Assembly: GCA_945860415.1 (NCBI GenBank)
Contig: CAMAQA010000008.1
Span: forward strand, 1-55,510
DNA: 55,510 nt
Reading direction: 5' to 3'
Origin: Bacteriovorax stolpii
GTDB lineage: Bacteria > Bdellovibrionota > UBA1018
In this document: in pieces, positions 42,340 through 51,413 of the stretch
Layout of the letters: the number at the start of each line of letters is the position of its first letter
How positions within the stretch are numbered: the stretch's first letter is position 1
Made by a program: the position numbers and the translations under genes
The notes under the pieces: model-generated
Told to the model about the DNA's origin: nothing
What the model saw: only the letters and a program-made list of their open reading frames with translations
Databases searched by the model: none

Positions 42340-42750
42340 TCAGTCACTCCTCCGGTCCTCGGGGACGCCACAGTAACTCCTGACGAATCTCAACAGGCCA
42401 TCCAACTCGATGGGTTTTTTGATGAACGCCGATGCCTTGGACATATCGGGCCTCTCCGCGACACCGGAGACGATGCACACGGGAATAGCCGCGATGGCAT
42501 CCTCATGACTCTTTGCCTCGAGGAACTCCATCCCATTGAGGACGGGCATGAGAAGATCCAGAAGAATCAGGCAGGGTCGCGGCATCCTGCGCAAGAGCCG
42601 GAGCCCCTCTTCGCCATTACTCGCAGTGAAGATTCGATAACCCTCCAACTCGAGCAGCGCCTGAAGATTTTCCCTGATGCCCGGCTCATCTTCCACAATC
42701 AGGATACTCTTGCAGACTGTCTCTGTCCGGGTCGTGCCAGATGTCGTCAT
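42340..42750 (-). CDS. CheY-like single-domain response regulator
   Basis: This 136-residue receiver protein has the acidic pocket in ILIVEDEPG, phospho-acceptor Asp65 in LILLDLLMPVLNG, the Thr/Ser switch region VCIVSGVAE and the conserved Lys in AFIKKPIEL. There is no output domain, so it acts through protein contacts or a phosphorelay. GGAG about ten bases before the ATG at 42750 supports the start; the frame is open further upstream. The histidine kinase gene starts directly after it on the same strand. Confidence 0.9.
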   Translation of the reverse strand: MTTSGTTRTETVCKSILIVEDEPGIRENLQALLELEGYRIFTASNGEEGLRLLRRMPRPCLILLDLLMPVLNGMEFLEAKSHEDAIAAIPVCIVSGVAERPDMSKASAFIKKPIELDGLLRFVRSYCGVPEDRRSD

Positions 42751-43049
42751 GCCAACACTTTCTCCTTGGACACCTCTCGTCGACGGACTCGATGCAAGAA
42801 CGGCACCTTGAGATGGGGCAAAGCCGCTCGAGCTTCTCTGGCATTCCCAGCTCGCCAGCGTCGTTGCAGCATACATCCGGTCACCCGACGTAGACCGCTA
42901 GGACCTCAATTTGTCCTGTTTTCGCGCGCCGCTCGCGGCGCCTGAAGACGGTCAAAAATCACGTTTCGCAGATCCTGGAAGCCCCCGCCCGAGAGTCGAG
43001 CAGACGGAGGTGAAGAAACCACCCTGACGGGAAGGGTAATCTACCGGCA

Positions 43050-43886
43050 GAGCGGGTGGAGTTCGAGTGAACAGGCCGAATCGGTGAGATGAATGGGCAT
43101 TCACCCCGAAAGGATTTGAAATCGTGGTCGCCGACTCGCTGGGTAGGACGAGGAAGGCGGAGATCAGGCGGACGCAAGAGCGAGTCCGCCGATGGCCACC
43201 GGGGGCGTAGGCTCCGGCACCGGGGAGGTCGCTGGGGTTGCCGGCAAGAAGCCGGCGTGGACGACGCAGCAGCGGCGTCTGGCGAGCCCGGGGAATTCAG
43301 ACCACGTCATCGTAGCGATGAACCGAGTAACGATCGGGGAGCGAAGGGCGTGGCGGAAAGAGGAAGCACCGAGTGAGGAAATCGGAACCGCACACAGAGG
43401 CGGGCAACCCTGCTGGACGTTGAGCTGCCATCATGCGCTGGCGACGGTGAATACGATTCTGTACCGCTGGAAAAGTGAGCATGTTCTTGAGGTGGACATT
43501 CAGGATTTCTTTTGAAGCCTGAGCCATGAATGGCTCGGACGTTTCCTGAGACTGAGAATCGGCGATGACCATGAAGAACCTGCTGAAGGCACGCCTCGCA
43601 CCGTTCGGACTGACGATCGCCGACGAAAAGACTCATCACACCAACAGGGGGGCACGTGAAAACGATGGCACCCATGCACGTCGTAGGATGACGTTTCTTG
43701 GGTTCACGATCTATCGATCCAAGAACCGAAATCAGACGGCCGAAAATGGATTCGGGCGAGCGAAAGCCGCCATGAAGGCGTACCCACGGCTGTGATCAGA
43801 CTGTTTCCGAAGAGCGTAGTGCGGGAAATCCGCACGCACCGTTCTGTGGCGGAGCCGCCTTGGGTAACTGGGGCGGCCTACCCAAT
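43050..43886 (+). mobile_element. Group II intron, copy 2 (internally deleted, reverse transcriptase broken)
   Basis: From about 43050 (left boundary uncertain) the sequence resembles intron RNA domains I-III, with many short G/C stems. A reverse transcriptase fragment follows: LATVNTILYRWKSEHVLEVD, IQDFF, a TGA stop where a Gly codon is expected, then SLSHEWLGRFLRLRIGDD. The middle, including the catalytic YADD, is deleted and the frame shifts. From 43566 the 321-bp module seen in copy 1 follows, with domain V at 43811-43845 and domain VI to 43886. It is non-autonomous. The 186 bp after it (43887-44072), up to the tapT stop, show no convincing gene. Confidence 0.75.
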
Positions 43887-44072
43887 TTCCCAGTGAGAGC
43901 TGGACTCGAATGGCACGCTCCATGGCCTCGAGCTCAGAATCGGCAAATGCTCCACCCGACTGGAATCGTCTTGCGAGCCTGGGAGTGCCGCTTCTGCCAC
44001 CGAGCGAGATTTCGGTTCGTCCTGACAAGGAGTTGCTGGGGCAGGAGCTTGCGAATCATCGGGGGTGAGCGA

Positions 44073-44753
44073 TCAGGATTGTCCGGGCGTGCCGGCGGCG
44101 GCCTTGGCCGCAGCCCGGGCCTGCTGCCGGCGCCTGCGGTAACGCGAGAGCAGTTCACCAAACGACGCACGCAGGTGCGCCACGCCTTCGGGTGTCTGGC
44201 GCTGGGCTTCGAGAATTTCGGCAATCGCTTCGAGCGTCGACAGGCACTCACGACGGGGTTCTCGGCGAAGATCGCGGTAGAGCGACGGCTGCTTCGGCGA
44301 GAGCATCAGGCGCTGAAGCTTCAGCAGCCACGCATTTCTCCACCAGAGCGTCTTCGCCTGGCTCCAGGTGCCATCGAGCACGATCACGCCGTCGAGCTTG
44401 GCAAGCTTGGTCGCATTCGCGGCCGCTTCGAGCGGCGTTCCCTTTTTATCGACGCAGAACAGAGACTCACCCGTTGGGGCAGGACTCTTGGGACCGCTGC
44501 CGAGGTAGAGCACTCCCCAGCGCGACGGCTCGACCGGTTCGCCCCACGCCTTGGCGAGGTTCGGCCAGCTGAGGCCCACCTTGAGTCGCCCGTTCTCCAG
44601 GCACTGGGTCGCCAGCCAGGCGGAGCCGATTTCATGATCGGGCTCCTGAGGGTGCTGGAGGACGAGCACTTTCAGGGGGCTGGCGAATTTCTTCACCGAC
44701 GGACACACGCAAAGATCAGTCGGCTTTTGGCACTGCGGACAAGAAAGAGTCAC
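44073..44753 (-). CDS. tapT: DTW-domain tRNA-uridine aminocarboxypropyltransferase
   Basis: This 226-residue protein has the DTW-family architecture: an N-terminal cysteine cluster (CPQCQKPTDLCVCP), LVLQHPQEPDHEIGSAWLA, the SAM-binding region and the name-giving motif as LDGTWSQAKTLWWRN, followed by LYRDLRREPRRECLSTLEA. Such enzymes transfer the 3-amino-3-carboxypropyl group of SAM to uridine in tRNA (acp3U). The Lys/Arg/Ala-rich C-terminus (YRRRRQQARAAAKAAAG) is an unconserved tail. Its start overlaps the end of the RadC-like gene by 38 bp. Confidence 0.88.
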   Translation of the reverse strand: MTLSCPQCQKPTDLCVCPSVKKFASPLKVLVLQHPQEPDHEIGSAWLATQCLENGRLKVGLSWPNLAKAWGEPVEPSRWGVLYLGSGPKSPAPTGESLFCVDKKGTPLEAAANATKLAKLDGVIVLDGTWSQAKTLWWRNAWLLKLQRLMLSPKQPSLYRDLRREPRRECLSTLEAIAEILEAQRQTPEGVAHLRASFGELLSRYRRRRQQARAAAKAAAGTPGQS

Positions 44754-45432
44754 GGGTCTTTTCCTGGAGCTCGCGGCGGGAAAAATCCGCCGGAATCCAG
44801 TCCTCGGAATGAGGGCCTACAATCCAATGTCCCCTGAGTTCAATGCCAAACTGCCGCGCCATGGCAGCAATCCGCTCAGTGAGCTGAAAATCGACCCAGG
44901 AAGGCGCAGTCATGCCCGAGGGATGATTGTGGACGAGCACGAACGCACGCGGGCGGGTTGCCAGCAGGCGGGCGAAAAATTCGCTCGAATCGAAGTTCAC
45001 GTGGGTCCGGACCCCACGTTCCACCCACTCGAGGTCGCTCCAGTTGCCTTGTCGGTACTGGGCCCAAAAGCCGATCCATTCACGCGGTTCCAGACGAGCT
45101 TCGGGGGGCATTCGGCGCAACAGTTCTCGCTCTTCTGGCTCCACATCGAACTCGGAATCGTCGTCCTCGCGAGTGTCCTGGAATGCCCGTTCACGAAACA
45201 GCGCGTATTCTCGAGCGATGGCCAGCGCCGATCCGAGCCGGCGGCGCACGGCCGGGCTCAGGGCCTCCAGCCGCTTCTCGAAAAGTTCAGGATTCAGCTC
45301 GTAGCTCGAAAACAGGGCGTGGACTTGAGAAGGGGTGCTCAGCCCGCGTGCGAGGTCGGAGAAGAGCCTACGGGCGGGCGATGCTCCCAAAAGCATTTTC
45401 CAGGGATCCATGGGTCGGGAAAGGGCGTTCAT
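44716..45432 (-). CDS. RadC/JAB-domain protein
   Basis: This 238-residue protein has an N-terminal helical region (about 1-80) and a C-terminal RadC-type JAB/MPN domain. The metal-binding motif is HNHPSGMTAPSWVDFQLTERI, with the strand FVLV before it and GHWIVGP after it. An unusual acidic insert lies in the middle (DTREDDDSEFDVEPEERE). The cellular role of RadC-type proteins is unsettled; the fold suggests a metal-dependent hydrolase. I prefer the ATG at 45432 over a TTG six codons upstream. Confidence 0.85.
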   Translation of the reverse strand: MNALSRPMDPWKMLLGASPARRLFSDLARGLSTPSQVHALFSSYELNPELFEKRLEALSPAVRRRLGSALAIAREYALFRERAFQDTREDDDSEFDVEPEERELLRRMPPEARLEPREWIGFWAQYRQGNWSDLEWVERGVRTHVNFDSSEFFARLLATRPRAFVLVHNHPSGMTAPSWVDFQLTERIAAMARQFGIELRGHWIVGPHSEDWIPADFSRRELQEKTRDSFLSAVPKAD

Positions 45433-45475
45433 GGCCGCGCCAAGTTTCAAGTCTCGCGCCGTGAGCGACCCGCGC

Positions 45476-45949
45476 TCACTGCTTCTGAAGCGTCAGATCG
45501 TGCGAGACAGTCTTGCCGTTGGCGAATTTGAATTCGACCCGAATGGAGTTCTTGTCTGAATTCACGGGGATGTAGTCGGTGGAAAACTTTCCCGTGCTGA
45601 GGTCAGTAAAGACCGTGGCGTGGAACTGATTGGCTGAATTGGTGATGTTGGTGGAGACAATCGAGGCGCCTGGCTCGATGCCGCAGATCGGACCCGAGAT
45701 CCGGATCTTGGATGCCTTGACCGAAGTCTCCTGGCCGGCCTTGCAGCCGAAATCCACATGACCAAAGAGAGGAGATAGGGCTGCCGGGCTCCGATCCGAC
45801 TGCTCGGAAACGGGGTTCGACGCCATCGGGGCCAGCATGGCGGAGCCCGTTCCGGGCTGCTCCTGGATCAGGCGATAGGCCGAAAGTCCGAATCCGGCGG
45901 CGACCACTGCAAAGATGACCAGTTCAACAGGGTTGAGGCGGTTTGCCAT
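45476..45949 (-). CDS. Membrane-anchored protein of unknown function
   Basis: This 157-residue protein has one N-terminal transmembrane helix (VELVIFAVVAAGFGLSAYRL). A Ser/Pro-rich linker and a beta-rich domain follow, with two cysteines (DFGCKAG, GPICGIEPG) and a pattern (NSANQFHATVF, FSTDYIPVNSDKNSIRVEF) reminiscent of an immunoglobulin-like or FxLYD fold. No family is assigned. The start is the ATG at 45949, divergent from the large sensor kinase gene at 46015 with 65 bp between them. Confidence 0.75.
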   Translation of the reverse strand: MANRLNPVELVIFAVVAAGFGLSAYRLIQEQPGTGSAMLAPMASNPVSEQSDRSPAALSPLFGHVDFGCKAGQETSVKASKIRISGPICGIEPGASIVSTNITNSANQFHATVFTDLSTGKFSTDYIPVNSDKNSIRVEFKFANGKTVSHDLTLQKQ

Positions 45950-46014
45950 ACAGAGTTCGTATCGACCTCATCCCGGCTCACCTTGAGGCGCTTTGTCTGA
46001 TACAACGGTGGGGC

Positions 46015-48021
46015 ATGAACCTGCTTGCCCAGACCGCGCTGCTGGTAGCGCTGACGAGCCTTGGAATGGGGCTCTCCGTCCTTCCCCGGCAGCTCCAGAA
46101 CAAGCTGATGCTGAGCTTTTCGGCCACCTGTTCGGTGGTCTTCGCCTGGTCTTTGCTTTTCTTCCTCGAAAAGGTTTTCGGAGGGGGCTGGTTCTACTAC
46201 TTCCACCTGCTGTCAGGAATTTGGCTCGGCCCCGCCGGTCTGTACTTCATCCGCGTCTGGATCGGCGGGACGCCATTCGGCTGGACGGGGCGACTCTCAC
46301 AGGCCGTGTGGACGCTGAGCTGGCTTTCGTCCGTCGGGCTGTCCATCACCTGGATCGGGTTCTGGCCGGCAGGCGGAATCGCACCGTCATTTCTGCGCGA
46401 CCTCATGTTCTTTTCTCCTGCACCCGTCGTGCTGCAGCTTCTCGTGATCCTTGCCACTCGGCGACCACTGCCGCTTCGCGAGGGCGTGGTCTTCGGTGGT
46501 GCCCTTGCGGTGCTTTCGCTCTCGACCCTCGATCATGTGCCGTGGCTGGGCCACGTCATTCCATCACTCGGCAATCTCCTGCTGTGCATTTACCTGATTC
46601 TCCTGGGACAGGCGATTCGACAGCAGAAGCTCGTCGACGTTCCGCTGCTCGTGACGCGATTCGTGGTGCTGCTGGTGCTCGCGCTGCTGCTCACGGGCCT
46701 GTACCTGACGCTCGTGTCATGGATCGAGCACAATCCCGTGCTGTTCTTCCTGAATTCATTTGCTGCGTCCTTCCTCATCGTGAACCTCATCAATCCGCTC
46801 CAGCGGTGGATTTCCGCGCTGACGGACCGAGTGCTGGCCTCTCGCGATGCGGAATGGAGGATCAGGCTCGAGCGCGCCATGATCGAAGTCCGGACGGCAC
46901 CTGGAATTTCGGAGTGGGAGAAGGCGCTTTTCGCGGGACTCGAAGAGTCGCTCTCCTTCCCGGCGATGAAGCTCGTGCTCATCCATCGCGACATCGCGGA
47001 GCGCTCCTCGCTCATCATGGATGAAATCCAGTCACGGCGTGAGCAGGGACGCCTCTCGATCCTCGTGGATTCACTCCTTCAGGCTGAAATCAGCCGATCA
47101 TCGGACCAGAAGCTCAATGCACGGCTCGAGGCCGTGCGAGCCGAACTTCGCAGGGGTGATTTCAATGCAGTCTTTCCGGTCTTTGATCGCCACCTGCTGG
47201 GCTGGGTGCTCGTCCGGCTCCAGATGGAGGGACCAGGGGCCGTTCCAAATGGACTTCGCACGTGGCGGCAGCTTCGCGAGGTGGAGGAATTCCTCGGAGA
47301 ATCGGGACGGAGCCTCGCGCTCCTGCTCCGAATCCATGACGAAGCTGAACGCGAGCGACTGGCGACCCTCGGTGAAATGGCGGCAGGACTGGCGCACGAG
47401 ATTCGAAACCCCCTCGGCGCCATCCAGGGCGCGGCGCAGCTGCTTCCGGAAACTTCCGAGCTCGGCCCGTGGACCCGCATCATTCGTGAAGAGGTGGCGC
47501 GCCTGAACCACGTGGTGAGCCAGTTTCTGGTGTATTCGCGCAAGTCGCCCGTCGATGCAGGAACCGTGGAGGTCGGATCATGGCTCGAGCGCGCAATCGA
47601 ACGACTGCGCTCTGGACTCGCCCTTTCGCATCCGGATTCCTCACTGGCGATCCGCATCCGGCGTTCGAGCAACGCACCGCTGTCCGCGGAGATGGACCCA
47701 GAGGCGATTTTCCAGGTGCTCGAAAATCTCGTGCGCAACAGCATCCAGGCGGGCGCGACGGAAATCGAGGTCTCGGCGGGTGCTTCGGGCGATGCGCAGG
47801 GCGTGATCCTCGAGGTCCGCGACAATGGTCGCGGCATTGCCCCTGAAGACCTCCAGAAGCTTTTTGTTCCATTTTTCACGACGAATCCCTCGGGCACGGG
47901 GCTCGGTCTTTCGATCAGCCAGCGCATCCTCGAGAGCCATCGCGGCCGCATCGAAGCCGTCGAGGTTCGCGGTCGCGGCGCGTGCTTCCGGATTCGTCTT
48001 CCCCTCGGAGGTCCTGCATGA
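46015..48021 (+). CDS. Multi-spanning sensor histidine kinase (NtrB-like)
   Basis: This 668-residue protein has about eight N-terminal membrane spans (residues 1-275), a GAF-like cytoplasmic region (about 290-430), a HisKA domain with His461 in GLAHEIRNPLGAIQGAAQLL and an intact ATPase domain (VLENLVRNSIQAG, DNGRGIAPEDL, GTGLGLSISQRILESHRG). It probably senses a membrane-associated signal and phosphorylates the adjacent NtrC-type regulator. The stop overlaps the regulator start (ATGA). The ATG at 46015 begins directly at the first helix; no strong ribosome site is seen. Confidence 0.92.
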   Translation: MNLLAQTALLVALTSLGMGLSVLPRQLQNKLMLSFSATCSVVFAWSLLFFLEKVFGGGWFYYFHLLSGIWLGPAGLYFIRVWIGGTPFGWTGRLSQAVWTLSWLSSVGLSITWIGFWPAGGIAPSFLRDLMFFSPAPVVLQLLVILATRRPLPLREGVVFGGALAVLSLSTLDHVPWLGHVIPSLGNLLLCIYLILLGQAIRQQKLVDVPLLVTRFVVLLVLALLLTGLYLTLVSWIEHNPVLFFLNSFAASFLIVNLINPLQRWISALTDRVLASRDAEWRIRLERAMIEVRTAPGISEWEKALFAGLEESLSFPAMKLVLIHRDIAERSSLIMDEIQSRREQGRLSILVDSLLQAEISRSSDQKLNARLEAVRAELRRGDFNAVFPVFDRHLLGWVLVRLQMEGPGAVPNGLRTWRQLREVEEFLGESGRSLALLLRIHDEAERERLATLGEMAAGLAHEIRNPLGAIQGAAQLLPETSELGPWTRIIREEVARLNHVVSQFLVYSRKSPVDAGTVEVGSWLERAIERLRSGLALSHPDSSLAIRIRRSSNAPLSAEMDPEAIFQVLENLVRNSIQAGATEIEVSAGASGDAQGVILEVRDNGRGIAPEDLQKLFVPFFTTNPSGTGLGLSISQRILESHRGRIEAVEVRGRGACFRIRLPLGGPA

Positions 48022-49424
48022 ACGGACGTGTGCTGGTCGTCGATGACGAAAAAAACCTGACGCTGGTCCTGAAGGAGATCCTCTCTCGGGCCGGCTTCGA
48101 AGTGCTTGCCTTCAATGATCCCGAAAAGGCGCTGGAGTCGCTCGAGAGCGATCCGCTCGATGCCGTGGTCACCGATCTTGCGATGCCGGGCATGGATGGC
48201 CTGGCCATCCTCGACTTCTGTCGAAAATTTCGCCCGGAAGTTCCGGTGATCCTGCTGACGGCGTTTGGCACCGTCGATTCCGCCGTGGCTGCGCTTCGGC
48301 GCGGAGCTGCGGATTTCGTCACGAAGCCCTTCGACCAGGAGGAGCTGTTGGCGTCGATTCGCAAGGCGGTGGCTTCATCGCGCGAGCAGTCTCGCGAACC
48401 TCGAATTTCTGAACGCAGGGCGGGTGCCGCCACATCTGCGGGAACGGAATCCCTGGGTGCGCTCGTCGGTTCGAGCGAAGCCATGCAGGAGGTGCTTCGC
48501 CTCATCAGCAAGGTGGCCGCCGGAGATTCCACCGTGCTCCTGACCGGAGAAAGCGGAACCGGAAAGGAGCTGGTGGCCCGCCGGATCCACCTGCAGTCGG
48601 ATCGCAGCTCCGGACCTTTCATCAAGCTCAACTGCGCGGCGATTCCGATCCATCTGATGGAAAGCGAACTTTTCGGGCATGAGCGGGGTGCCTTCACCGG
48701 CGCCGTGACTTCCAAACCCGGTCGTTTCGAGCTCGCCCATTTAGGAACGCTCTTTCTCGACGAAATCGCCGAGATACCTGTCGACATGCAGGCCAAGCTG
48801 CTTCGAGTGCTCCAGGAGAAGACCTTCGAGCGCCTGGGGGGCGTGCGATCGTTCCACGCGAACTTCCGTGTCGTGGCGGCAACGCATCGCAACCTCGAGG
48901 AAGAGATCCGAGCGGGAAGATTCCGCGAGGATCTTTTTTATCGATTGAACGTCGTTCCGATCCATCTTCCCGCACTTCGCGACCGCCTCGACGACCTGGA
49001 GCCGCTGGCGCGATATTTCCTCAAGCAGGCGTGCATCCGGGTGAACCGGATCGTCACCGCAATCGACGCCGAGCTTCTGGCCGTGCTTCACCGCTACAGC
49101 TGGCCCGGTAACATTCGCCAGCTCGAGAATGCCATCGAGCGAATGGTGGTCATGTGCGAGGGAGCTTCACTCACCCTCGCGGATCTTCCGGAGGAGATCA
49201 GCAGGGCGGCCGGGTTGCCTGCTGCCGACGAGCCGGAGCTCAGCTTCAAGGAGAAGGTGCGGCTCCAGACCCAGGAGCTCGAGCGCCGGCTGATCGAAGA
49301 GGAGCTGGGGAGAAATTTCGGAAATGTGACTCGTACCGCCGAGGCGCTCGGACTTTCGCGCAAGGGCCTGCAGCTCAAGATGAAGGAACTGGGACTCCGT
49401 CGAGGCGAGGACTCCGAGGACTGA
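48018..49424 (+). CDS. NtrC-type sigma54-dependent response regulator
   Basis: This 468-residue activator has a receiver domain (Asp53 in VVTDLAMPGMDG), an AAA+ domain with Walker A GESGTGKE, the sigma54 contact loop GAFTGA and the sensor motif FRVVAATHRNLEEEI. A C-terminal Fis-type helix-turn-helix follows (NVTRTAEALGLSRKGLQLKM). It is the cognate regulator of the upstream kinase and overlaps it by 4 bp. I found no sigma54 promoter immediately beside it, so its targets may be elsewhere. Confidence 0.94.
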   Translation: MNGRVLVVDDEKNLTLVLKEILSRAGFEVLAFNDPEKALESLESDPLDAVVTDLAMPGMDGLAILDFCRKFRPEVPVILLTAFGTVDSAVAALRRGAADFVTKPFDQEELLASIRKAVASSREQSREPRISERRAGAATSAGTESLGALVGSSEAMQEVLRLISKVAAGDSTVLLTGESGTGKELVARRIHLQSDRSSGPFIKLNCAAIPIHLMESELFGHERGAFTGAVTSKPGRFELAHLGTLFLDEIAEIPVDMQAKLLRVLQEKTFERLGGVRSFHANFRVVAATHRNLEEEIRAGRFREDLFYRLNVVPIHLPALRDRLDDLEPLARYFLKQACIRVNRIVTAIDAELLAVLHRYSWPGNIRQLENAIERMVVMCEGASLTLADLPEEISRAAGLPAADEPELSFKEKVRLQTQELERRLIEEELGRNFGNVTRTAEALGLSRKGLQLKMKELGLRRGEDSED

Positions 49425-49427
49425 GGC

Positions 49428-50210
49428 CTAGAGCGACCAGCTTCCTGCAATGATGTAGGAGGGTTTCGCGCCTGCGGCGAAGCTGAAGCGGATTCCGGGA
49501 GTGAAGACGAATTTATCGCTCAATGGAACTCCCGCCAGCGCCCCGATGCCGAGTGCGCTGCTGGTTTCCGTGCCCGTTCCCGCTTCGGTTTGGACCCTGA
49601 TCAAGGTTGCGGTTGCGAGCGCTTCCATCCCGAATTTGACCTGCCTGCCGATCCAATATCGGTAGAAGGCCGAGAGTGAAAAGGGCGTTCCAGGAGCCGA
49701 AAGATAGAACACTCCCTCGATGCCCAGGTCAAATCCCGTCGGGGCCTTCGAGAACGATCGATACATGGCTGATCCGCCGATTCCTGTCCCGTTGTCCCTC
49801 TGGGACGAAAGCATCAAGGAGAAGGCTGGCCGGGCAGCCGAACGCTTGTGCGCATTCATCAGCGCCAGCCTGTAGTTTGCGCTGTTCCGGCGCCCCAGCC
49901 TCTCGGCTGCAGGATCGAAATACTCCGTCGTCGGGAATTCGAGCTCGGAGAGCGCCTCCTTGGCGACGTACCCTTCGTCGGATTCAAAGGAAATCCTGAC
50001 CCAGTCAAAATCGGGCCGAAACCCGAGAATCTCCACTTTTTCTCCCACCGCAATCTTTCCTGCCGGATACGGACTGCCGTCGTCGGCTACCCGAAACACG
50101 ACCGTATCCTGGATGGTCTTGGTGGGGATGCCGGCGATGGCTGGCTTGAAGGGCGATGCCGCGATGACGGACCAGAACAGCAGGGGTAGAAGTGGGTTGC
50201 GCTTCGTCAT
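49428..50210 (-). CDS. Exported protein with SH3-like domain and outer-membrane beta-barrel-like C-terminus
   Basis: This 260-residue protein has a signal peptide (LLPLLFWSVIAASPFKPAIA) and a bacterial SH3-like domain (about 35-85, including VGEKVEILGFRPDFDWVRI). A glycine- and aromatic-rich region with alternating hydrophobic strands follows (about 120-260), ending in IIAGSWSL. This suggests a small outer-membrane beta-barrel, with the SH3 part perhaps binding peptidoglycan. The start at 50210 is set by the signal peptide; the longer upstream frame is antisense to the glycosyltransferase end. It is convergent with the NtrC-type gene. Confidence 0.75.
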   Translation of the reverse strand: MTKRNPLLPLLFWSVIAASPFKPAIAGIPTKTIQDTVVFRVADDGSPYPAGKIAVGEKVEILGFRPDFDWVRISFESDEGYVAKEALSELEFPTTEYFDPAAERLGRRNSANYRLALMNAHKRSAARPAFSLMLSSQRDNGTGIGGSAMYRSFSKAPTGFDLGIEGVFYLSAPGTPFSLSAFYRYWIGRQVKFGMEALATATLIRVQTEAGTGTETSSALGIGALAGVPLSDKFVFTPGIRFSFAAGAKPSYIIAGSWSL

Positions 50211-50262
50211 GAAGGCAAGAGTTGCACGAGTGGTGTTGAGGCCGCAAGAAGTCGCGGGTCCG

Positions 50263-51306
50263 TCATGAGCCTGCGATTTTTCGGTAGATCTCGACGAAGC
50301 TCGATCCGGTCTTCTCCCAAGTAAAGAGCTGCGACCGGAGCGATGCCTGGATGGCGAGCTTGCGTCCCTGCGCTGGGTCTTCGAGGAGCTGGAGCAAGTG
50401 GGCGCGGAGAGCCTCTGAGCCATGCAGCGGATCGAAATAGAGGGCGGCCTCGATGGCGATTTCGCGGAAGGGCTCGATGTTCGAAAGCACGAGCGGACGT
50501 CCCAGTGCCGCTGCTTCAAGTGCAGGAAGCCCAAACCCTTCATCAAGCGAGGGCAGCACCACAGCTTCACAGTGGCGGTAGAGGTTCACGAGTTCCGCAG
50601 GCGACAGCTCCTGCAGGAAGTGGAAGCCCACTTTCGAAGTCTTCGCGAATTCACGAATCTGGTTCAGGACCTCTTCGGAGCCGTGGCCGGGCCGTCCTGC
50701 GAAGACCCAGTCAAAACCGGCAAGATCCCGGAGCGCTTCGAGCAGAAAGGGCAGATTCTTTCGCGCCTCGAAATTGGCAACGGTCAGGAAGTACGGACGT
50801 TCGATAGGGCGAACCATCGATTCGGCTGCCACGATGGCCTCGTTGGAAACAGTTGGCCCCCAGGGCACGCACTGTGAACGGATTTTCGTGTCTGGAAAAC
50901 GCTCGTGCAGTTGCCTCAGCACCGCACGCGAAGGAGTGGTGATCCAGTCGGCGCGACGGATGGCCTGTGCGAGCAGCGGTGCCTGTCGCTTCTGGAATTC
51001 CGGCGACTGCCAGGCGTTTCCTTCGCGAAGCGTCCAGAGGTCATGGATCGACAGAAGGCGAGTGCCCTTCATGAGCGGCGGCATGCGATGCTCGAAGGAG
51101 TGGTACAGCGTCGCTTTTCGTCCCATCAGGCGTTCGAGCGGGTGGATCCAGTGGAAGCGGCCTCCGCGTGCGCGGCACGCTCCCTGGACCGAAGGGTCGA
51201 GCCGATGGATCGCCTGAAACGAATGCCAGGCCGTGATGCCGACACCAGAGCCGGGCGCCCGGACCCACGGAGTCAGATCGATGATGCGGTTCTGGAAGTG
51301 GGGCAT
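50263..51306 (-). CDS. Glycosyltransferase family 4 protein
   Basis: This protein of about 347 residues has the GT-B fold of family 4. The N-terminal domain starts IIDLTPWVRAPGSGVGI. The C-terminal nucleotide-sugar domain has YFLTVANFEARKNLPFLLEA, the central FVFAGRP-like strand and the donor-site motif VLPSLDEGFGLPALEAAALG. It transfers a sugar from a nucleotide donor, probably to a surface glycan; the substrate is unknown. I place the start at the ATG at 51306, where homology begins. The frame is open to a TTG at 51384, but the extra residues come from the palindrome at 51359-51385. Confidence 0.86.
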   Translation of the reverse strand: MPHFQNRIIDLTPWVRAPGSGVGITAWHSFQAIHRLDPSVQGACRARGGRFHWIHPLERLMGRKATLYHSFEHRMPPLMKGTRLLSIHDLWTLREGNAWQSPEFQKRQAPLLAQAIRRADWITTPSRAVLRQLHERFPDTKIRSQCVPWGPTVSNEAIVAAESMVRPIERPYFLTVANFEARKNLPFLLEALRDLAGFDWVFAGRPGHGSEEVLNQIREFAKTSKVGFHFLQELSPAELVNLYRHCEAVVLPSLDEGFGLPALEAAALGRPLVLSNIEPFREIAIEAALYFDPLHGSEALRAHLLQLLEDPAQGRKLAIQASLRSQLFTWEKTGSSFVEIYRKIAGS

Positions 51307-51358
51307 GAGTGGATCAACGTAGCCCGTTGCGCGAGTGGGGACAAGTCTTGGCGGGAAA

Positions 51359-51385
51359 CTTGAGATCACAAATTGTGATTTCAAG
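51359..51385. promoter_or_regulatory. 27-bp palindrome, solo copy (operator candidate)
   Basis: CTTGAGATCACAA-A-TTGTGATTTCAAG has 13-bp arms with one mismatch. It lies between the ORF6N gene's stop and the glycosyltransferase gene. It closely resembles the palindrome inside the ORF6N gene (51712-51738) and could be bound by that protein. Confidence 0.5.
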
Positions 51386-51413
51386 ATTGAAACTACAGCT
51401 CATGATTGCAGTC

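Noticed and set aside
43732..44028. 98-codon minus-strand frame overlapping the end of the group II intron copy 2
   Set aside because: About half of it is antisense intron RNA. The upstream part could be a remnant of a gene hit by the intron, but composition in the three frames does not single one out.
51307..51384. N-terminal extension of the GT4 gene to a TTG (MKSQFVISSFPP...)
   Set aside because: The added residues are encoded by the solo palindrome and do not fit GT4 N-termini; homology begins at the ATG at 51306.
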